Part shown: piece after piece, positions 8,278-17,447 of the stretch
How positions within the stretch are numbered: position 1 is the stretch's first letter
Layout: each line of letters starts with the position of its first letter
Assembly (NCBI GenBank): GCA_963710535.1
Contig: CAVQAW010000008.1
Coordinates: 1-64,000, forward strand
Direction: 5' to 3'
Length of the DNA: 64,000 bases
DNA from: Pelagihabitans sp963710535
Lineage (GTDB): Bacteria > Bacteroidota > Bacteroidia > Flavobacteriales > Flavobacteriaceae
Notes under the pieces: generated by a model
Told to the model about the DNA's origin: nothing
Database searches by the model: none
What the model saw: the letters and a program-made list of their open reading frames with translations, nothing else
Made by a program: the position numbers and the translations under genes

Positions 8278-9870
8278 ATGAGCAATAAAAAGATCAATAT
8301 TCCTAAAGAATTTCAGATAAACGCACCAATTCACCAAAAGGCCTATTTGGTCAATGGGGAACTCAAAGTATGGAGCGGAAAATCAACAGAAGTCTTTTCC
8401 AGTATTTCCTCTACTGCCGATTATGCCCCTACCTTGTTGGGAAGCACTCCCGATATGGGCGAAACGGAAGCCTTGGATGCCCTCGAGGCGGCATTGGCCG
8501 CCTATGACCAGGGCAAAGGGGTCTGGCCGACCATGCATGTGAAGGATCGGATCGAATGTATGGAGAAGTTCGTGGTGCAAATGAAGACGAAAAGAGATGA
8601 CATCGTGACCTTGCTCATGTGGGAAATCGGCAAATCACTTCCAGATTCCGAAAAGGAATTCGATCGCACAGTGGCCTATATTTATGATACCATCGAAGAT
8701 TATAAGCAGTTGGATCGCAATTCGGCCAAATTTCAAAAGCATGAAGGGGTATATGCGCACATCAAACGCGGTCCGCTAGGAGTGGTGCTTTGTTTGGGAC
8801 CTTACAATTATCCCTTGAACGAGACGTTTGCGCTGCTGATACCGGCCATCATCATGGGAAATACCGCCATTTTTAAACCGGCCAAACATGGTGTCTTGCT
8901 GATTACGCCCTTGTTGGAAGCTTTTCGAAATTCTTTCCCCAAAGGGGTGATCAATATTTTGTTCGGTAGGGGTAGGGCAGTGGCGGCACCCATTATGAAA
9001 ACCGGGAAGGTCGATGTATTGGCGTTGATCGGCAACAGCAAATCTGCCAACGCCCTACAGAACCAGCACCCAAAAAGCAACCGGTTGCGGTTGGTATTGG
9101 GATTGGAAGCAAAAAACCCGGCCATTATCCTCCCAGACGCCGATCTATCGCTCACGATCGATGAAGTAATTTCCGGCACGCTGTCTTTTAATGGCCAGCG
9201 GTGTACCGCTCTAAAGGTGGTTTACGTTCATGAAGATATCAAGGATAAATTCCTTTCACAATTTACCACGGCGGTAGATGCGCTTAAATTTGGAAATCCT
9301 TGGGAAGCGGGCGTAAAACTGACCCCTTTGCCCGAACCCGATAAGTCGGCCTATATTCAGGAATTGATCGATGATGCCCTTGCCAAAGGAGCTAAGATAA
9401 TCAACAAAAAAGGAGGTCGGCATTTCGATAACTACATCTGGCCGGCAGTTTTGTATCCGGTGACCAAGGATATGAGGGTCTACCAAGAAGAACAATTCGG
9501 ACCTGTCATCCCTGTTTTGTCTTTCAACGATATCGAACAACCCTTGGATGATATGGCTGAAAGCAATTATGGGCAACAAGTGAGCCTCTTTGGGACCGAT
9601 GTATACACCCTGGCCCCATTGATCGATACCTTGGTAAACCTGGTCTGTAGGGTCAATTTGAACAGTTCATGTCAACGCGGACCGGATGTTTATCCGTTTA
9701 CGGGCAGAAAAGATTCAGCCCAGGCCACTTTAAGCGTCCATGACGCCTTAAGATCATTCTCTATCCGCACCTTTGTAGCATTTAAAGACAACAACCTGAA
9801 CAATGAAGCGATTCGCCGTTTGTTGGAAACGAAACTGTCGAATTTTGTGAGTACCGACTATATCTTATAG
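8278..9870 (+). CDS. gapN: NADP-dependent glyceraldehyde-3-phosphate dehydrogenase (non-phosphorylating)
   Basis: GapN is an aldehyde-dehydrogenase-superfamily enzyme that oxidises glyceraldehyde-3-phosphate to 3-phosphoglycerate and yields NADPH without making ATP. The 530-residue protein has the ALDH general-base Glu in LGLEAKNP (E277) and the catalytic Cys in FNGQRCTALK (C309). The cofactor region GPYNYPLNETFALLIPA and the C-terminal EEQFGPVIPVLSF are also present. The phrases RVNLNSSCQRGPDVYPFTGRK and LSVHDALRSFSIRTF match the GapN subgroup as I know it. It starts 58 bp after ilvC in the same direction and is probably cotranscribed, which would place an NADPH source beside the NADPH-using IlvC. 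A broader aldehyde specificity cannot be excluded from sequence. Confidence 0.87.
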   Translation: MSNKKINIPKEFQINAPIHQKAYLVNGELKVWSGKSTEVFSSISSTADYAPTLLGSTPDMGETEALDALEAALAAYDQGKGVWPTMHVKDRIECMEKFVVQMKTKRDDIVTLLMWEIGKSLPDSEKEFDRTVAYIYDTIEDYKQLDRNSAKFQKHEGVYAHIKRGPLGVVLCLGPYNYPLNETFALLIPAIIMGNTAIFKPAKHGVLLITPLLEAFRNSFPKGVINILFGRGRAVAAPIMKTGKVDVLALIGNSKSANALQNQHPKSNRLRLVLGLEAKNPAIILPDADLSLTIDEVISGTLSFNGQRCTALKVVYVHEDIKDKFLSQFTTAVDALKFGNPWEAGVKLTPLPEPDKSAYIQELIDDALAKGAKIINKKGGRHFDNYIWPAVLYPVTKDMRVYQEEQFGPVIPVLSFNDIEQPLDDMAESNYGQQVSLFGTDVYTLAPLIDTLVNLVCRVNLNSSCQRGPDVYPFTGRKDSAQATLSVHDALRSFSIRTFVAFKDNNLNNEAIRRLLETKLSNFVSTDYIL

Positions 9871-9998
9871 GCCTGAACTTCCGATTCTTGCTACGGATTG
9901 TGCTAAATTGTCATTAAATAAGGTTCTTTATTGCCGTGCGGGGTAATATTGCATAGAAATGTGATAATCCCGTATAGCATTCCCATCAATATGTGCTA

Positions 9999-10006
9999 TA
10001 ATTTTG
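9999..10006 (+). promoter_or_regulatory. Possible -7 element (TAATTTTG) before the MFS gene
   Basis: TAATTTTG matches the Bacteroidota -7 consensus TAnnTTTG and lies 81 bp before the ATG at 10087. No clear TTTG stands at the right distance upstream, so only half of the promoter is supported. It would let the exporter be transcribed apart from ilvDBNC-gapN. Confidence 0.3.
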
Positions 10007-10086
10007 TACCGAAAATCTTAGGGAAGACTTCTGTTTAGGTCGGAGTGAACGGCTGGGAAGTATCCTCCAAAGGTAAATTTAACGGT

Positions 10087-11289
10087 ATGAAATTAAAAAA
10101 TGCAAACAATAAAGCCCTTTTGGCGTTGGCTATCGGAGGTTTTGGGATAGGGCTCACCGAGTTCGTGATCATGGGGATTCTTCCCGATGTGGCTGCAGGA
10201 CTGCATATTTCCATTCCCCAGGCCGGGCACTTTATCGCTGCCTATGCGCTCGGCGTGGTCCTTGGGGCACCTTTGCTCACCAAATTGGGGAATCGAATGG
10301 ATTCCAATAAAATGCTTTTGATCTTGATGTTGTGGTTCACGGTTTTCAATACCCTTTCCGGTTTCGCGAACAGTTACGGTTGGTTATTGGCGTTCCGTTT
10401 CCTATCGGGTCTGCCGCACGGCGCATTTTTTGGAATAGGCGCTGTGGTCGCTGGGCGTTTGGCCAAGGAGGGCAAAGCTGCACAAGCCATGGCCGTGATG
10501 TTCTCAGGCCTTACTGTGGCCAATGTGATAGGGGTGCCTGTGGGCACCTATATCGGCCATCATTTCGATTGGAGCTTTTCATTCTTTATGGTCGGATTGG
10601 TAGGGCTGATGGCCATGTCGGGTATATCTGCTTGGATGCCAAAAATGGCACAACTACCGCCTGCCTTTCATGTTTCGGAACAGAAAGGCCTAAAAAACAA
10701 GGAGCTTTGGGCTTTGATTTTGCTTACGACCATAGGTACCGGAGGATTTTTTGCTTGGTACAGTTATATTGCGCCTTTGATGACCGATGTGGCCGGTTGG
10801 GGTCAAAATATGGTAGGCTATGCCATGATCCTTGCGGGTTTGGGTATGGTGGTCGGCAACTTTTTAGGGGCAAAAATGGCGGAGTGGTTCGCGCCGCTCA
10901 GGGCAGTGGCCATTAGTCTTTCCATAATGGTGGTACTGTTATTGCTCAATACGATGTTCGCTTTTCATCCCTATGCGGTATTGGCACTCACTTTTTTGAT
11001 CGGAACCGCATCTTTTACCGTGGCCACCCCCATTCAAATGGCGATCATCAATACCTCAAAAGGTTCTGAGATGCTGGGTTCTTCCATGAACCAAAGCGCC
11101 TTCAATATGGGGAACGCCACAGGGGCCTATTTGGCCGGGTTACCGATCGCCTTTGGATATGGCTTTATCTATTCGAGTCTGGTCGGGGCGGTACTGGCAG
11201 CAACCGGTGTGGCCATTGCCGTTTCCATAATGGTATACAGAAATCAGAGAGAACGAAGCCACCGTCGAAAAATGGCATTCAATTCATAA
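10087..11289 (+). CDS. MFS transporter, AraJ/YdhP-like drug or sugar efflux family
   Basis: This is a 12-helix major facilitator predicted to export small molecules by proton antiport across the inner membrane. The ATG at 10087 gives 400 residues; an upstream GTG at 10045 only adds a polar tail. Helix 1 begins ALLALAIGGFGIGLTEFVIMGILPDVA, with the family-typical G-TEF-MG-LP-A pattern. Motif A is weak (LTKLGNRMDSNK), and motif C-like glycines are seen in SGLTVANVIGVPVGTYIG. The second half starts after the charged loop near residue 205. The substrate is unknown. Its place after the branched-chain genes would fit amino-acid or keto-acid export, but the family is broad and this is inference. Confidence 0.85.
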   Translation: MKLKNANNKALLALAIGGFGIGLTEFVIMGILPDVAAGLHISIPQAGHFIAAYALGVVLGAPLLTKLGNRMDSNKMLLILMLWFTVFNTLSGFANSYGWLLAFRFLSGLPHGAFFGIGAVVAGRLAKEGKAAQAMAVMFSGLTVANVIGVPVGTYIGHHFDWSFSFFMVGLVGLMAMSGISAWMPKMAQLPPAFHVSEQKGLKNKELWALILLTTIGTGGFFAWYSYIAPLMTDVAGWGQNMVGYAMILAGLGMVVGNFLGAKMAEWFAPLRAVAISLSIMVVLLLLNTMFAFHPYAVLALTFLIGTASFTVATPIQMAIINTSKGSEMLGSSMNQSAFNMGNATGAYLAGLPIAFGYGFIYSSLVGAVLAATGVAIAVSIMVYRNQRERSHRRKMAFNS

Positions 11290-11353
11290 TCGGACGGCCT
11301 CTGGAATTTTGGAATGTCATCGGCATCAAAGCGTCAGCCATAACTAGGTTAGA

Positions 11354-12409
11354 TCAGATATGGTTCGCCAACCAATCCCCGACCTCAGAGGTTTTATAGG
11401 ATTTGCCCCCATCTGCCAGGTCTTCGGTCACTAAGCCTTCGGCAAGTGATTTGTTGACCACGTTTCGAATGGCTTCAGCCTCATCGGCAAGCCCAAAATC
11501 TTCAAAGAGCATGGCCGCGGATAGCACCGTGGCCAAGGGGTTTGCGATATTTTTCCCCGCCGCCTGCGGATAAGAACCGTGAATGGGTTCATAGAGCGAT
11601 ACCTTGCTGCCCACCGAAGAGGAAGGCATCAAGCCCATGGAGCCCGATATTACCGAGGCCTCATCGGTCAAAATATCGCCAAAAAGATTTTCTGTGATGA
11701 TCACGTCGTAGGCTTTGGGCCATTGTACCAAACGCATGGCAGTGGCATCCACGAATTCATAGGATACGGTCACTTCCGGATAGTCCTTTTCCATGGCCTG
11801 CACCGTCTCCCGCCATAAACGCGAGGATTCGAGTACGTTGGCCTTGTCAACACAACAGAGCTTTTTTGATCGCCCCATGGCCATTTCGAAACCTTTTTTG
11901 GCCAACCGCTGAATTTCGGACCGGGTATAGATCATGGTATCATAGGCCGTATTGCCATTGTCTTTTCTTCCCCTTTCGCCAAAATAGACCCCTCCCGTCA
12001 ATTCCCTTAGAATAATCAGATCGGTACCTTCTATTCGTTCCCGCTTCAAGGGGGATTTGTCGATCAATGAGGGAAAGGTAAAGGTGGGCCTTACATTGGC
12101 GAAGAGACCCAATTTTTGACGCATCTTCAACAAGCCTTGTTCAGGGCGCACCTTTGCCGAAGGGTCGTTATCGAATCTGGGGTGCCCAATGGCACCGAAC
12201 AATACCGCATCGGCATTGGCACAGATTTCATGGGTTTCATCGGGATAGGGATCTCCGACCGCATCGATCGCCGCTGCGCCGGTAAGCGCTGGTTTCCAGG
12301 TGATTTGGTGGTTGAACTTTTTGGCGACCGCATTGCAGACTTTTACTGCTTGGTCAATGACTTCAGGACCTATGCCGTCCCCTGCTAATAGTGCTATGTT
12401 TAATTTCAT
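11354..12409 (-). CDS. leuB: 3-isopropylmalate dehydrogenase
   Basis: LeuB oxidises and decarboxylates 3-isopropylmalate to 2-ketoisocaproate with NAD+, the last leucine-specific step before transamination. The 351 residues start with LLAGDGIGPEV and include RELTGGVYFGERG and the Lys/Tyr/Asp active-site region around AYDTMIYTRSEIQR. The cofactor segment LYEPIHGSYPQAAGKNIANP follows near residue 270. Length and order are normal for the beta-decarboxylating dehydrogenase family. It is the last gene of the leuCDAB set, 70 bp after leuA, and converges on the MFS gene with a 64-bp gap. Confidence 0.95.
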   Translation of the reverse strand: MKLNIALLAGDGIGPEVIDQAVKVCNAVAKKFNHQITWKPALTGAAAIDAVGDPYPDETHEICANADAVLFGAIGHPRFDNDPSAKVRPEQGLLKMRQKLGLFANVRPTFTFPSLIDKSPLKRERIEGTDLIILRELTGGVYFGERGRKDNGNTAYDTMIYTRSEIQRLAKKGFEMAMGRSKKLCCVDKANVLESSRLWRETVQAMEKDYPEVTVSYEFVDATAMRLVQWPKAYDVIITENLFGDILTDEASVISGSMGLMPSSSVGSKVSLYEPIHGSYPQAAGKNIANPLATVLSAAMLFEDFGLADEAEAIRNVVNKSLAEGLVTEDLADGGKSYKTSEVGDWLANHI

Positions 12410-12479
12410 GCTGATGTTTTGATGCTGTTGATTGGTTTTTTTATTGGTATATAAAATAGCTGTTCCCGGCCGTAAGCAA

Positions 12480-13997
12480 TTAAATGATATTCAACATTTT
12501 CTCAGTGGCCTTGATTGCGGAGACGGTTTGATCTGAGTCGAGACCGCGCGATATGAATTCTTTTCCGTTGTTGTCCCAGGTGATGATGGTTTCGCACAAA
12601 GCATCGGAATTGCTCCCTGGTGGTATCCTGACGGCATAGTCGACCAAGGTTGGGAGCGGCATTTTTTTGGCATGGTACACCTTGCGCAATGCATTCATAA
12701 AGGCGTCGTACTGCCCATCGCCTTGGGCATGGGCTTCAAGCAATTCCCCATTTATTTCGAGTGCAACGGTTGTTGATGGGCTCAATCCCATGGCATGGGT
12801 AAGCACATATGACTTGATGATCACTTTTCTTTGCAGGATATCGTTATCCAAGACATCAGAAATGATATAGGGCAGATCCTCCTTGGTGACCCGTTCTTTT
12901 TTGTCGCCCAGTTCAATGATACGCTGCGTGACTTTTTTTATTTCCTCATCATTCAAGGTAAGGCCCAGATCCTGCAGGTTTTTTTGGATGTTTGCCTTGC
13001 CCGAAGTTTTTCCAAGGGCATACTTGCGCTTTCTGCCAAACCGTTCCGGCAACAGATCGTTGAAATAAAGGTTTTTCTTGCTGTCCCCGTCGGCGTGGAT
13101 TCCTGCTGTTTGGGTAAAGACATTATCCCCGACGATGGGCTTGTTGGCGGGAATACCAAAACCGGTGAAGGCGGAAACCAGTTTACTGACTTTGTAAAGG
13201 GAAGATTCATTGATCGAAATCTGGACTTCCGGGAGAAAGTCCTTGATGACCGCGACCGCACTGGCCAAAGGGGCATTTCCGGCCCTTTCGCCCATCCCGT
13301 TCACGGTAAGGTGTAGGCCGTGACAACCTGCTTTTACGGCCTCCATGACATTGGCGACACTCAGATCATAATCGTTGTGTCCATGAAAATCAAAATGAAC
13401 CCCCGGATACTTCTTGATAATTTCAGATAAATATGTCGCTGTCTCCGTATGGGTCAATATTCCCAGGGTGTCGGGCAACAAGATACGCTTCAAAGGTAGG
13501 GTGACCAGAAAATCGAGAAATTGAAAGACGTATGCTTTGGAATTCCTCATGCCGTTGCTCCAGTCCTCCAAATAAACATTGGTTTCGATACCGTGTTTTT
13601 GAGCAAGATTTACGGCTTCCGCAATTTCTTTAAAATGTTGTTCAGGTGTTTTTTTAAGTTGGTGGGTCAGGTGGTTCAAAGAGCCTTTGGTCAACAGGTT
13701 TTGGACTTTTGCGCCAGCTTTCAGCATCCAATCGATGGAGACGCCGCCGTCAACAAAGGTCAAAACCTCTATCCGGTTCAAGCAGCCTTCATTTTTTGCC
13801 CATTCGGTGATTTGTTGCACCGCTTTCAATTCTCCATCTGAAACCCTTGCAGAAGCCACTTCAATACGATCTACCTTTAATTCCTCGAGCAGCAGTTTGG
13901 CCAAGGTCAGTTTTTCGGAAACGGAAAAGGACACCCCGGACGTTTGTTCCCCGTCCCTCAAGGTGGTATCCATTATTTCCAACTTTCTTTTTTTCAT
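12480..13997 (-). CDS. leuA: 2-isopropylmalate synthase-like enzyme with regulatory domain (citramalate synthase possible)
   Basis: This Claisen condensing enzyme of the HMGL family joins acetyl-CoA to a 2-keto acid. It has 505 residues. The catalytic TIM barrel opens with the metal/catalytic motif MDTTLRDGEQTSGVSFS, and the metal-binding histidines are in FHGHNDYDLS. The turn GMGERAGNAPL and the AGIHADGDSKK segment follow. The last ~115 residues form a LeuA allosteric domain (VALEINGELLEAHAQGDGQYDAF ... PPGSNSDALCETIITW). The place between leuD and leuB argues for 2-isopropylmalate synthase acting on 2-ketoisovalerate. The divergent barrel, unlike the common ~390-residue flavobacterial LeuA, leaves (R)-citramalate synthase open. 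Confidence 0.8.
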   Translation of the reverse strand: MKKRKLEIMDTTLRDGEQTSGVSFSVSEKLTLAKLLLEELKVDRIEVASARVSDGELKAVQQITEWAKNEGCLNRIEVLTFVDGGVSIDWMLKAGAKVQNLLTKGSLNHLTHQLKKTPEQHFKEIAEAVNLAQKHGIETNVYLEDWSNGMRNSKAYVFQFLDFLVTLPLKRILLPDTLGILTHTETATYLSEIIKKYPGVHFDFHGHNDYDLSVANVMEAVKAGCHGLHLTVNGMGERAGNAPLASAVAVIKDFLPEVQISINESSLYKVSKLVSAFTGFGIPANKPIVGDNVFTQTAGIHADGDSKKNLYFNDLLPERFGRKRKYALGKTSGKANIQKNLQDLGLTLNDEEIKKVTQRIIELGDKKERVTKEDLPYIISDVLDNDILQRKVIIKSYVLTHAMGLSPSTTVALEINGELLEAHAQGDGQYDAFMNALRKVYHAKKMPLPTLVDYAVRIPPGSNSDALCETIITWDNNGKEFISRGLDSDQTVSAIKATEKMLNII

Positions 13998-14051
13998 TTT
14001 AAGGGCGCCCCAGATTCTTGGGTTTTTGATATAAAAAGACCTTGTTTTTTA

Positions 14052-14648
14052 TTAAAGGGGTCGATGCTGGGCAAACTCCCTAATATTTTCCTTGATGTTC
14101 AACAAATAATCGATATCATCGAAACCATTCAGCATGTTCGATTTTTTATATACATTGATATCAAAACTTTCCTGTTCCCCCGTGGCCAAAATGGTGATGG
14201 TCTGTTTTGGAAGGTTGACCTCCAATTGCGTCTTGGCATCTGACTCGATCGCCCTGAAAATCTTTTCCAAAAATTCGGGACTCACTTGCACCGGCAAAAC
14301 CCCGATATTGAGACAATTATTTCTAAAGATATCCGCAAAGAAGCTCGATACGACACATCTGAACCCGTAGTCGTATACGGCCCAAGCCGCATGCTCCCGG
14401 GAAGAGCCGGAACCAAAATTTTTGCCGCCCACCAATATCTTCCCACTATAAATAGGGTTGTTTAAAATAAAATTCTCCTTGGGCGTGTTGTCTTGGTTAT
14501 AGCGCCAATCCCGAAAAAGATTGTCTCCGAACCCTATTCTTTCCGTTGCCTTGAGAAATCGGGCCGGGATGATTTGGTCAGTGTCCACATTCTCTATGGG
14601 AAGCGGTACAGCCGAACTGGTGAGTATGTTGAATTTATCGTATGCCAT
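14052..14648 (-). CDS. leuD: 3-isopropylmalate dehydratase, small subunit
   Basis: LeuD is the swivelling domain that completes the aconitase-type active site of LeuC and isomerises 2- to 3-isopropylmalate. From the ATG at 14648 it has 198 residues. A TTG five codons upstream would add only IPKK and is less likely. Typical segments are VPLPIENVDTDQIIPARFL near the N-terminus, FGSGSSREHAAWAVYDYGFR with the substrate-binding SSREHA, and NNCLNIGVLPV. It sits 22 bp after leuC and 54 bp before leuA, so the four leu genes are probably one transcript. Confidence 0.95.
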   Translation of the reverse strand: MAYDKFNILTSSAVPLPIENVDTDQIIPARFLKATERIGFGDNLFRDWRYNQDNTPKENFILNNPIYSGKILVGGKNFGSGSSREHAAWAVYDYGFRCVVSSFFADIFRNNCLNIGVLPVQVSPEFLEKIFRAIESDAKTQLEVNLPKQTITILATGEQESFDINVYKKSNMLNGFDDIDYLLNIKENIREFAQHRPL

Positions 14649-14670
14649 TTTTTTGGGTATCAATCAATAA

Positions 14671-16086
14671 TTAAGCAGTTTCCTGCATCATCAGGGTACG
14701 TGGATCGGTCACTTTTCCTGTTACCGCGGCTGCGGCTGCTACCAGCGGACTTGCCAGAAGGGTCCTCGCACCTGGTCCTTGCCTACCTTCAAAATTTCGG
14801 TTGCTGGTACTCACTGCATATTTGCCAGCCGGTATTTTATCATCGTTCATGGCAAGACATGCCGAACAGCCAGGTTCCCTGAGCTCGAAGCCAGCTTCGT
14901 TCAATACTTTAAGTAGGCCTTCGGCCTTTATGGCCGCTTCCACTTTGTGGGAACCGGGCACCAGCCAAGCGGTTACGTTGGCGGCTTTTTTTCTGCCCTT
15001 CACGATGGAGGCAAAGGCCCTAAAGTCCTCTATTCGGCCATTGGTACAACTTCCAAGAAAAACAAAATCGATTTTTTTGCCCATCATATTGTCGCCCTCC
15101 TGAAAGTCCATATACTCCAGCGATTTTTTGTAGGTAGCCACCCCACCCTCGAGGGTTTCTGCCCTGGGGATGCCGTTTGAAATACCGATTCCCATCCCAG
15201 GATTGGTCCCATAGGTGATCATCGGTTCGATGTTGCGGGCGTCGAAGGTGATTTCTTTGTCGAACGTCGCACCTTCATCGGTCGGTAAGGATTTCCAATA
15301 GGCCATTGCCTTATCCCAAGCCTCTCCTTTTGGGGTAAATTCCCGGCCCTTCACATATTCGATTGTTTTTTGATCGGGGGCGATCATGCCACCTCGAGCA
15401 CCCATTTCAATGCTCAGATTGCACACGGTCATCCGGCCTTCCATGCTCATATTGCGAAAAACCTCGCCGGCATATTCAACGAAATAGCCCGTCGCACCCG
15501 AGGTGGTGAGTTGGGAAATGATATATAGTGCCACATCTTTGGGAGTGACCCCCCAACCGAGGGTTCCTTCCACATTGATGCGCATGCTTTTGGGTTTGGT
15601 TTGCATGATGCATTGGGTGGCCAAGACCATCTCTACCTCCGAAGTGCCGATACCAAAGGCAATGGCTCCAAATGCGCCGTGCGTCGACGTATGGGAGTCA
15701 CCGCATACAATGGTCGCTCCGGGTTGGGTAATACCATATTCAGGGCCAACGACATGTACGATTCCATTTTTTTCATGCCCCAGTCCCCAATAGGAAATAC
15801 CATATTTTTTGGAATTCTCCTCCAGCGCCTTCAATTGATTTGCAGAAAGGGGATCGGCCACCGGTAGATGCTGGTTGATGGTCGGGGTATTATGATCCGC
15901 GGTTGCAAAAGTCTTTTCGGGATACATTACCGAAATGCCCCTGGTCTTTATGCCCAAAAAGGCGACGGGACTCGTTACTTCGTGCACCATATGACGATCG
16001 ATGAACAATACGTCGGGACCGTTTTCGATATGATGCACCACATGCGAATCCCATACCTTGTCAAACAATGTTTTTTTCACTCCCAT
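14671..16086 (-). CDS. leuC: 3-isopropylmalate dehydratase, large subunit
   Basis: LeuC carries the [4Fe-4S] cluster of isopropylmalate isomerase. The 471-residue protein has the cluster cysteines in GSCTNGRIEDFRAF and in PGCSACLAMNDDK. Aconitase-family signatures are GDSHTSTHGAFGAIAFGIGTSEVE and ARGGMIAPDQ. The ATG at 16086 is preferred to a TTG two codons earlier. It is the first gene of leuCDAB, with a good -7 element upstream at 16108-16115 and a predicted leader of only about 15 bases, so no attenuator peptide is encoded. Confidence 0.95.
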   Translation of the reverse strand: MGVKKTLFDKVWDSHVVHHIENGPDVLFIDRHMVHEVTSPVAFLGIKTRGISVMYPEKTFATADHNTPTINQHLPVADPLSANQLKALEENSKKYGISYWGLGHEKNGIVHVVGPEYGITQPGATIVCGDSHTSTHGAFGAIAFGIGTSEVEMVLATQCIMQTKPKSMRINVEGTLGWGVTPKDVALYIISQLTTSGATGYFVEYAGEVFRNMSMEGRMTVCNLSIEMGARGGMIAPDQKTIEYVKGREFTPKGEAWDKAMAYWKSLPTDEGATFDKEITFDARNIEPMITYGTNPGMGIGISNGIPRAETLEGGVATYKKSLEYMDFQEGDNMMGKKIDFVFLGSCTNGRIEDFRAFASIVKGRKKAANVTAWLVPGSHKVEAAIKAEGLLKVLNEAGFELREPGCSACLAMNDDKIPAGKYAVSTSNRNFEGRQGPGARTLLASPLVAAAAAVTGKVTDPRTLMMQETA

Positions 16087-16107
16087 AATCAAAATGTTCT
16101 AAGCTTA

Positions 16108-16115
16108 CAAAGCTA
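16108..16115 (-). promoter_or_regulatory. Promoter of leuCDAB (-7 TAGCTTTG)
   Basis: On the minus strand TAGCTTTG matches TAnnTTTG exactly, and 19 bases upstream of it lies TTTC, one base from the -33 TTTG. It is 22 bp before the leuC ATG. The shared 211-bp gap also serves the divergent DUF2911 gene. Confidence 0.5.
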
Positions 16116-16297
16116 CCAAAAGAAGTGGTTTTTCGAAAGTATCTATGATGAAAATTACGATGTTCAAAAGGTATTGGAGAAGCCATTTCTTTAACATATG
16201 CCCATCTGGGTTTAACATAAATCTAACGCAATGGGATGGGAACTATAGATACCTTTAGTGAAAACAACAATTAATCCTAATCACTAGAAACAATCAG

Positions 16298-17401
16298 ATG
16301 ACACGAACTATTACTTTGATGGCCAAGAAATTAAGTATTGGCCTCTTTTTTTTAGGAATACCATTGACCTATGCCCAACTCGATTTGCCTCGAAATAGCC
16401 AAAGGGCCATGGTATCGCAACAAATCGGGATTTCCGAGATTTCGATAGAATATTCAAGACCTGCGGCGAACCATCGCGAAATATGGGGAAAATTGGTTCC
16501 TTATGGTATGAACAACCTGGGTTTCGGCACTGCAACAAGTTCTCCCTGGAGGGCCGGTGCCGATGAGAATACGGTGATCGAGTTTAGTGATGACGCAAAG
16601 ATTGAGGGCCAAGATCTAGCAGCAGGCAAGTACGGACTCCACATGATCATCGAGGAAAATGGTAAGGCCGTGATCATATTTTCCCGGAATTATACGGCTT
16701 GGGGCAGTTATTTCTATGAACCATCGGAAGATGCCCTACGCGTGGAAGTGGATACAAAGACGATACCCCATACAGAGTTTTTGACCTATGATTTCCCAGA
16801 GATGGATTCCAACGGAGCTACCGTAGCACTGAACTGGGAGAAAAAACAGATTCCTTTTCGAATAGCGTTCGACGTCGGTGCCATTGTACTCGACGATATA
16901 CGTCAAAAACTTCAAGGGGAAGCAGGGTTTCAAAGACAGAACTGGGAACAGGCGGCCAATTTTTCCTTGAACAATGGGGGCGATTTGAAAGAAGCCCTGG
17001 CTTGGATAAACAATGCTGTGGAAGGGCAATTCTTTAGTTCAAAAACCTTCAATAACATGGCCATCAAAGCACAAATATTACAAAAGATGGGCCAAAAGGC
17101 AGAAGTCCTTTCCATGATACCGGAAATGGCCGGTATGGCAAACACCAATGAAATGAACAACTTAGGATATATGTTGCTCAATATGGGTGAAAATGACCTG
17201 GCTTTGACATATTTTAAGATCAATGCCAAGAATAATCCGACAAATGCCAATGTTTTCGATAGTTTGGGGGAAGCTTATAAGATAATGGGGGATCGTAAAA
17301 ATGCCATCAAGAATTTAAAAAAATCTTTATCGCTCAATCCCCCGGCAGGGGTTAAGGCCAATTCTGAAAAACTGTTGGCAGAACTGGACGCTACCCTGTA
17401 G
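16298..17401 (+). CDS. Exported DUF2911 protein with C-terminal TPR segment
   Basis: The function is unknown. The 367 residues start with a Sec signal peptide (hydrophobic LSIGLFFLGIPLTYAQ, cleavage near residue 26) and then a DUF2911 domain. Recognisable parts are SRPAANHREIWGKLVPYG, WRAGADENTVIEFS, the AGKYGLHMI strand and WGSYFYEPSEDALRVEV. A helical region follows whose end (NVFDSLGEAYKIMGDRKNAIKNLKKSLSLNP) is a clear tetratricopeptide repeat. DUF2911 is widespread in Bacteroidota and probably forms a periplasmic beta-sandwich. It is transcribed alone, divergently from leuC. A near-consensus -7 (TACCTTTA, 16250-16257) precedes it, without a good -33. Confidence 0.85.
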   Translation: MTRTITLMAKKLSIGLFFLGIPLTYAQLDLPRNSQRAMVSQQIGISEISIEYSRPAANHREIWGKLVPYGMNNLGFGTATSSPWRAGADENTVIEFSDDAKIEGQDLAAGKYGLHMIIEENGKAVIIFSRNYTAWGSYFYEPSEDALRVEVDTKTIPHTEFLTYDFPEMDSNGATVALNWEKKQIPFRIAFDVGAIVLDDIRQKLQGEAGFQRQNWEQAANFSLNNGGDLKEALAWINNAVEGQFFSSKTFNNMAIKAQILQKMGQKAEVLSMIPEMAGMANTNEMNNLGYMLLNMGENDLALTYFKINAKNNPTNANVFDSLGEAYKIMGDRKNAIKNLKKSLSLNPPAGVKANSEKLLAELDATL

Positions 17402-17447
17402 CATTTCGTAAGGTGCAACAGCTCGGGGTGAAGTCAGGCTTGGTTTT

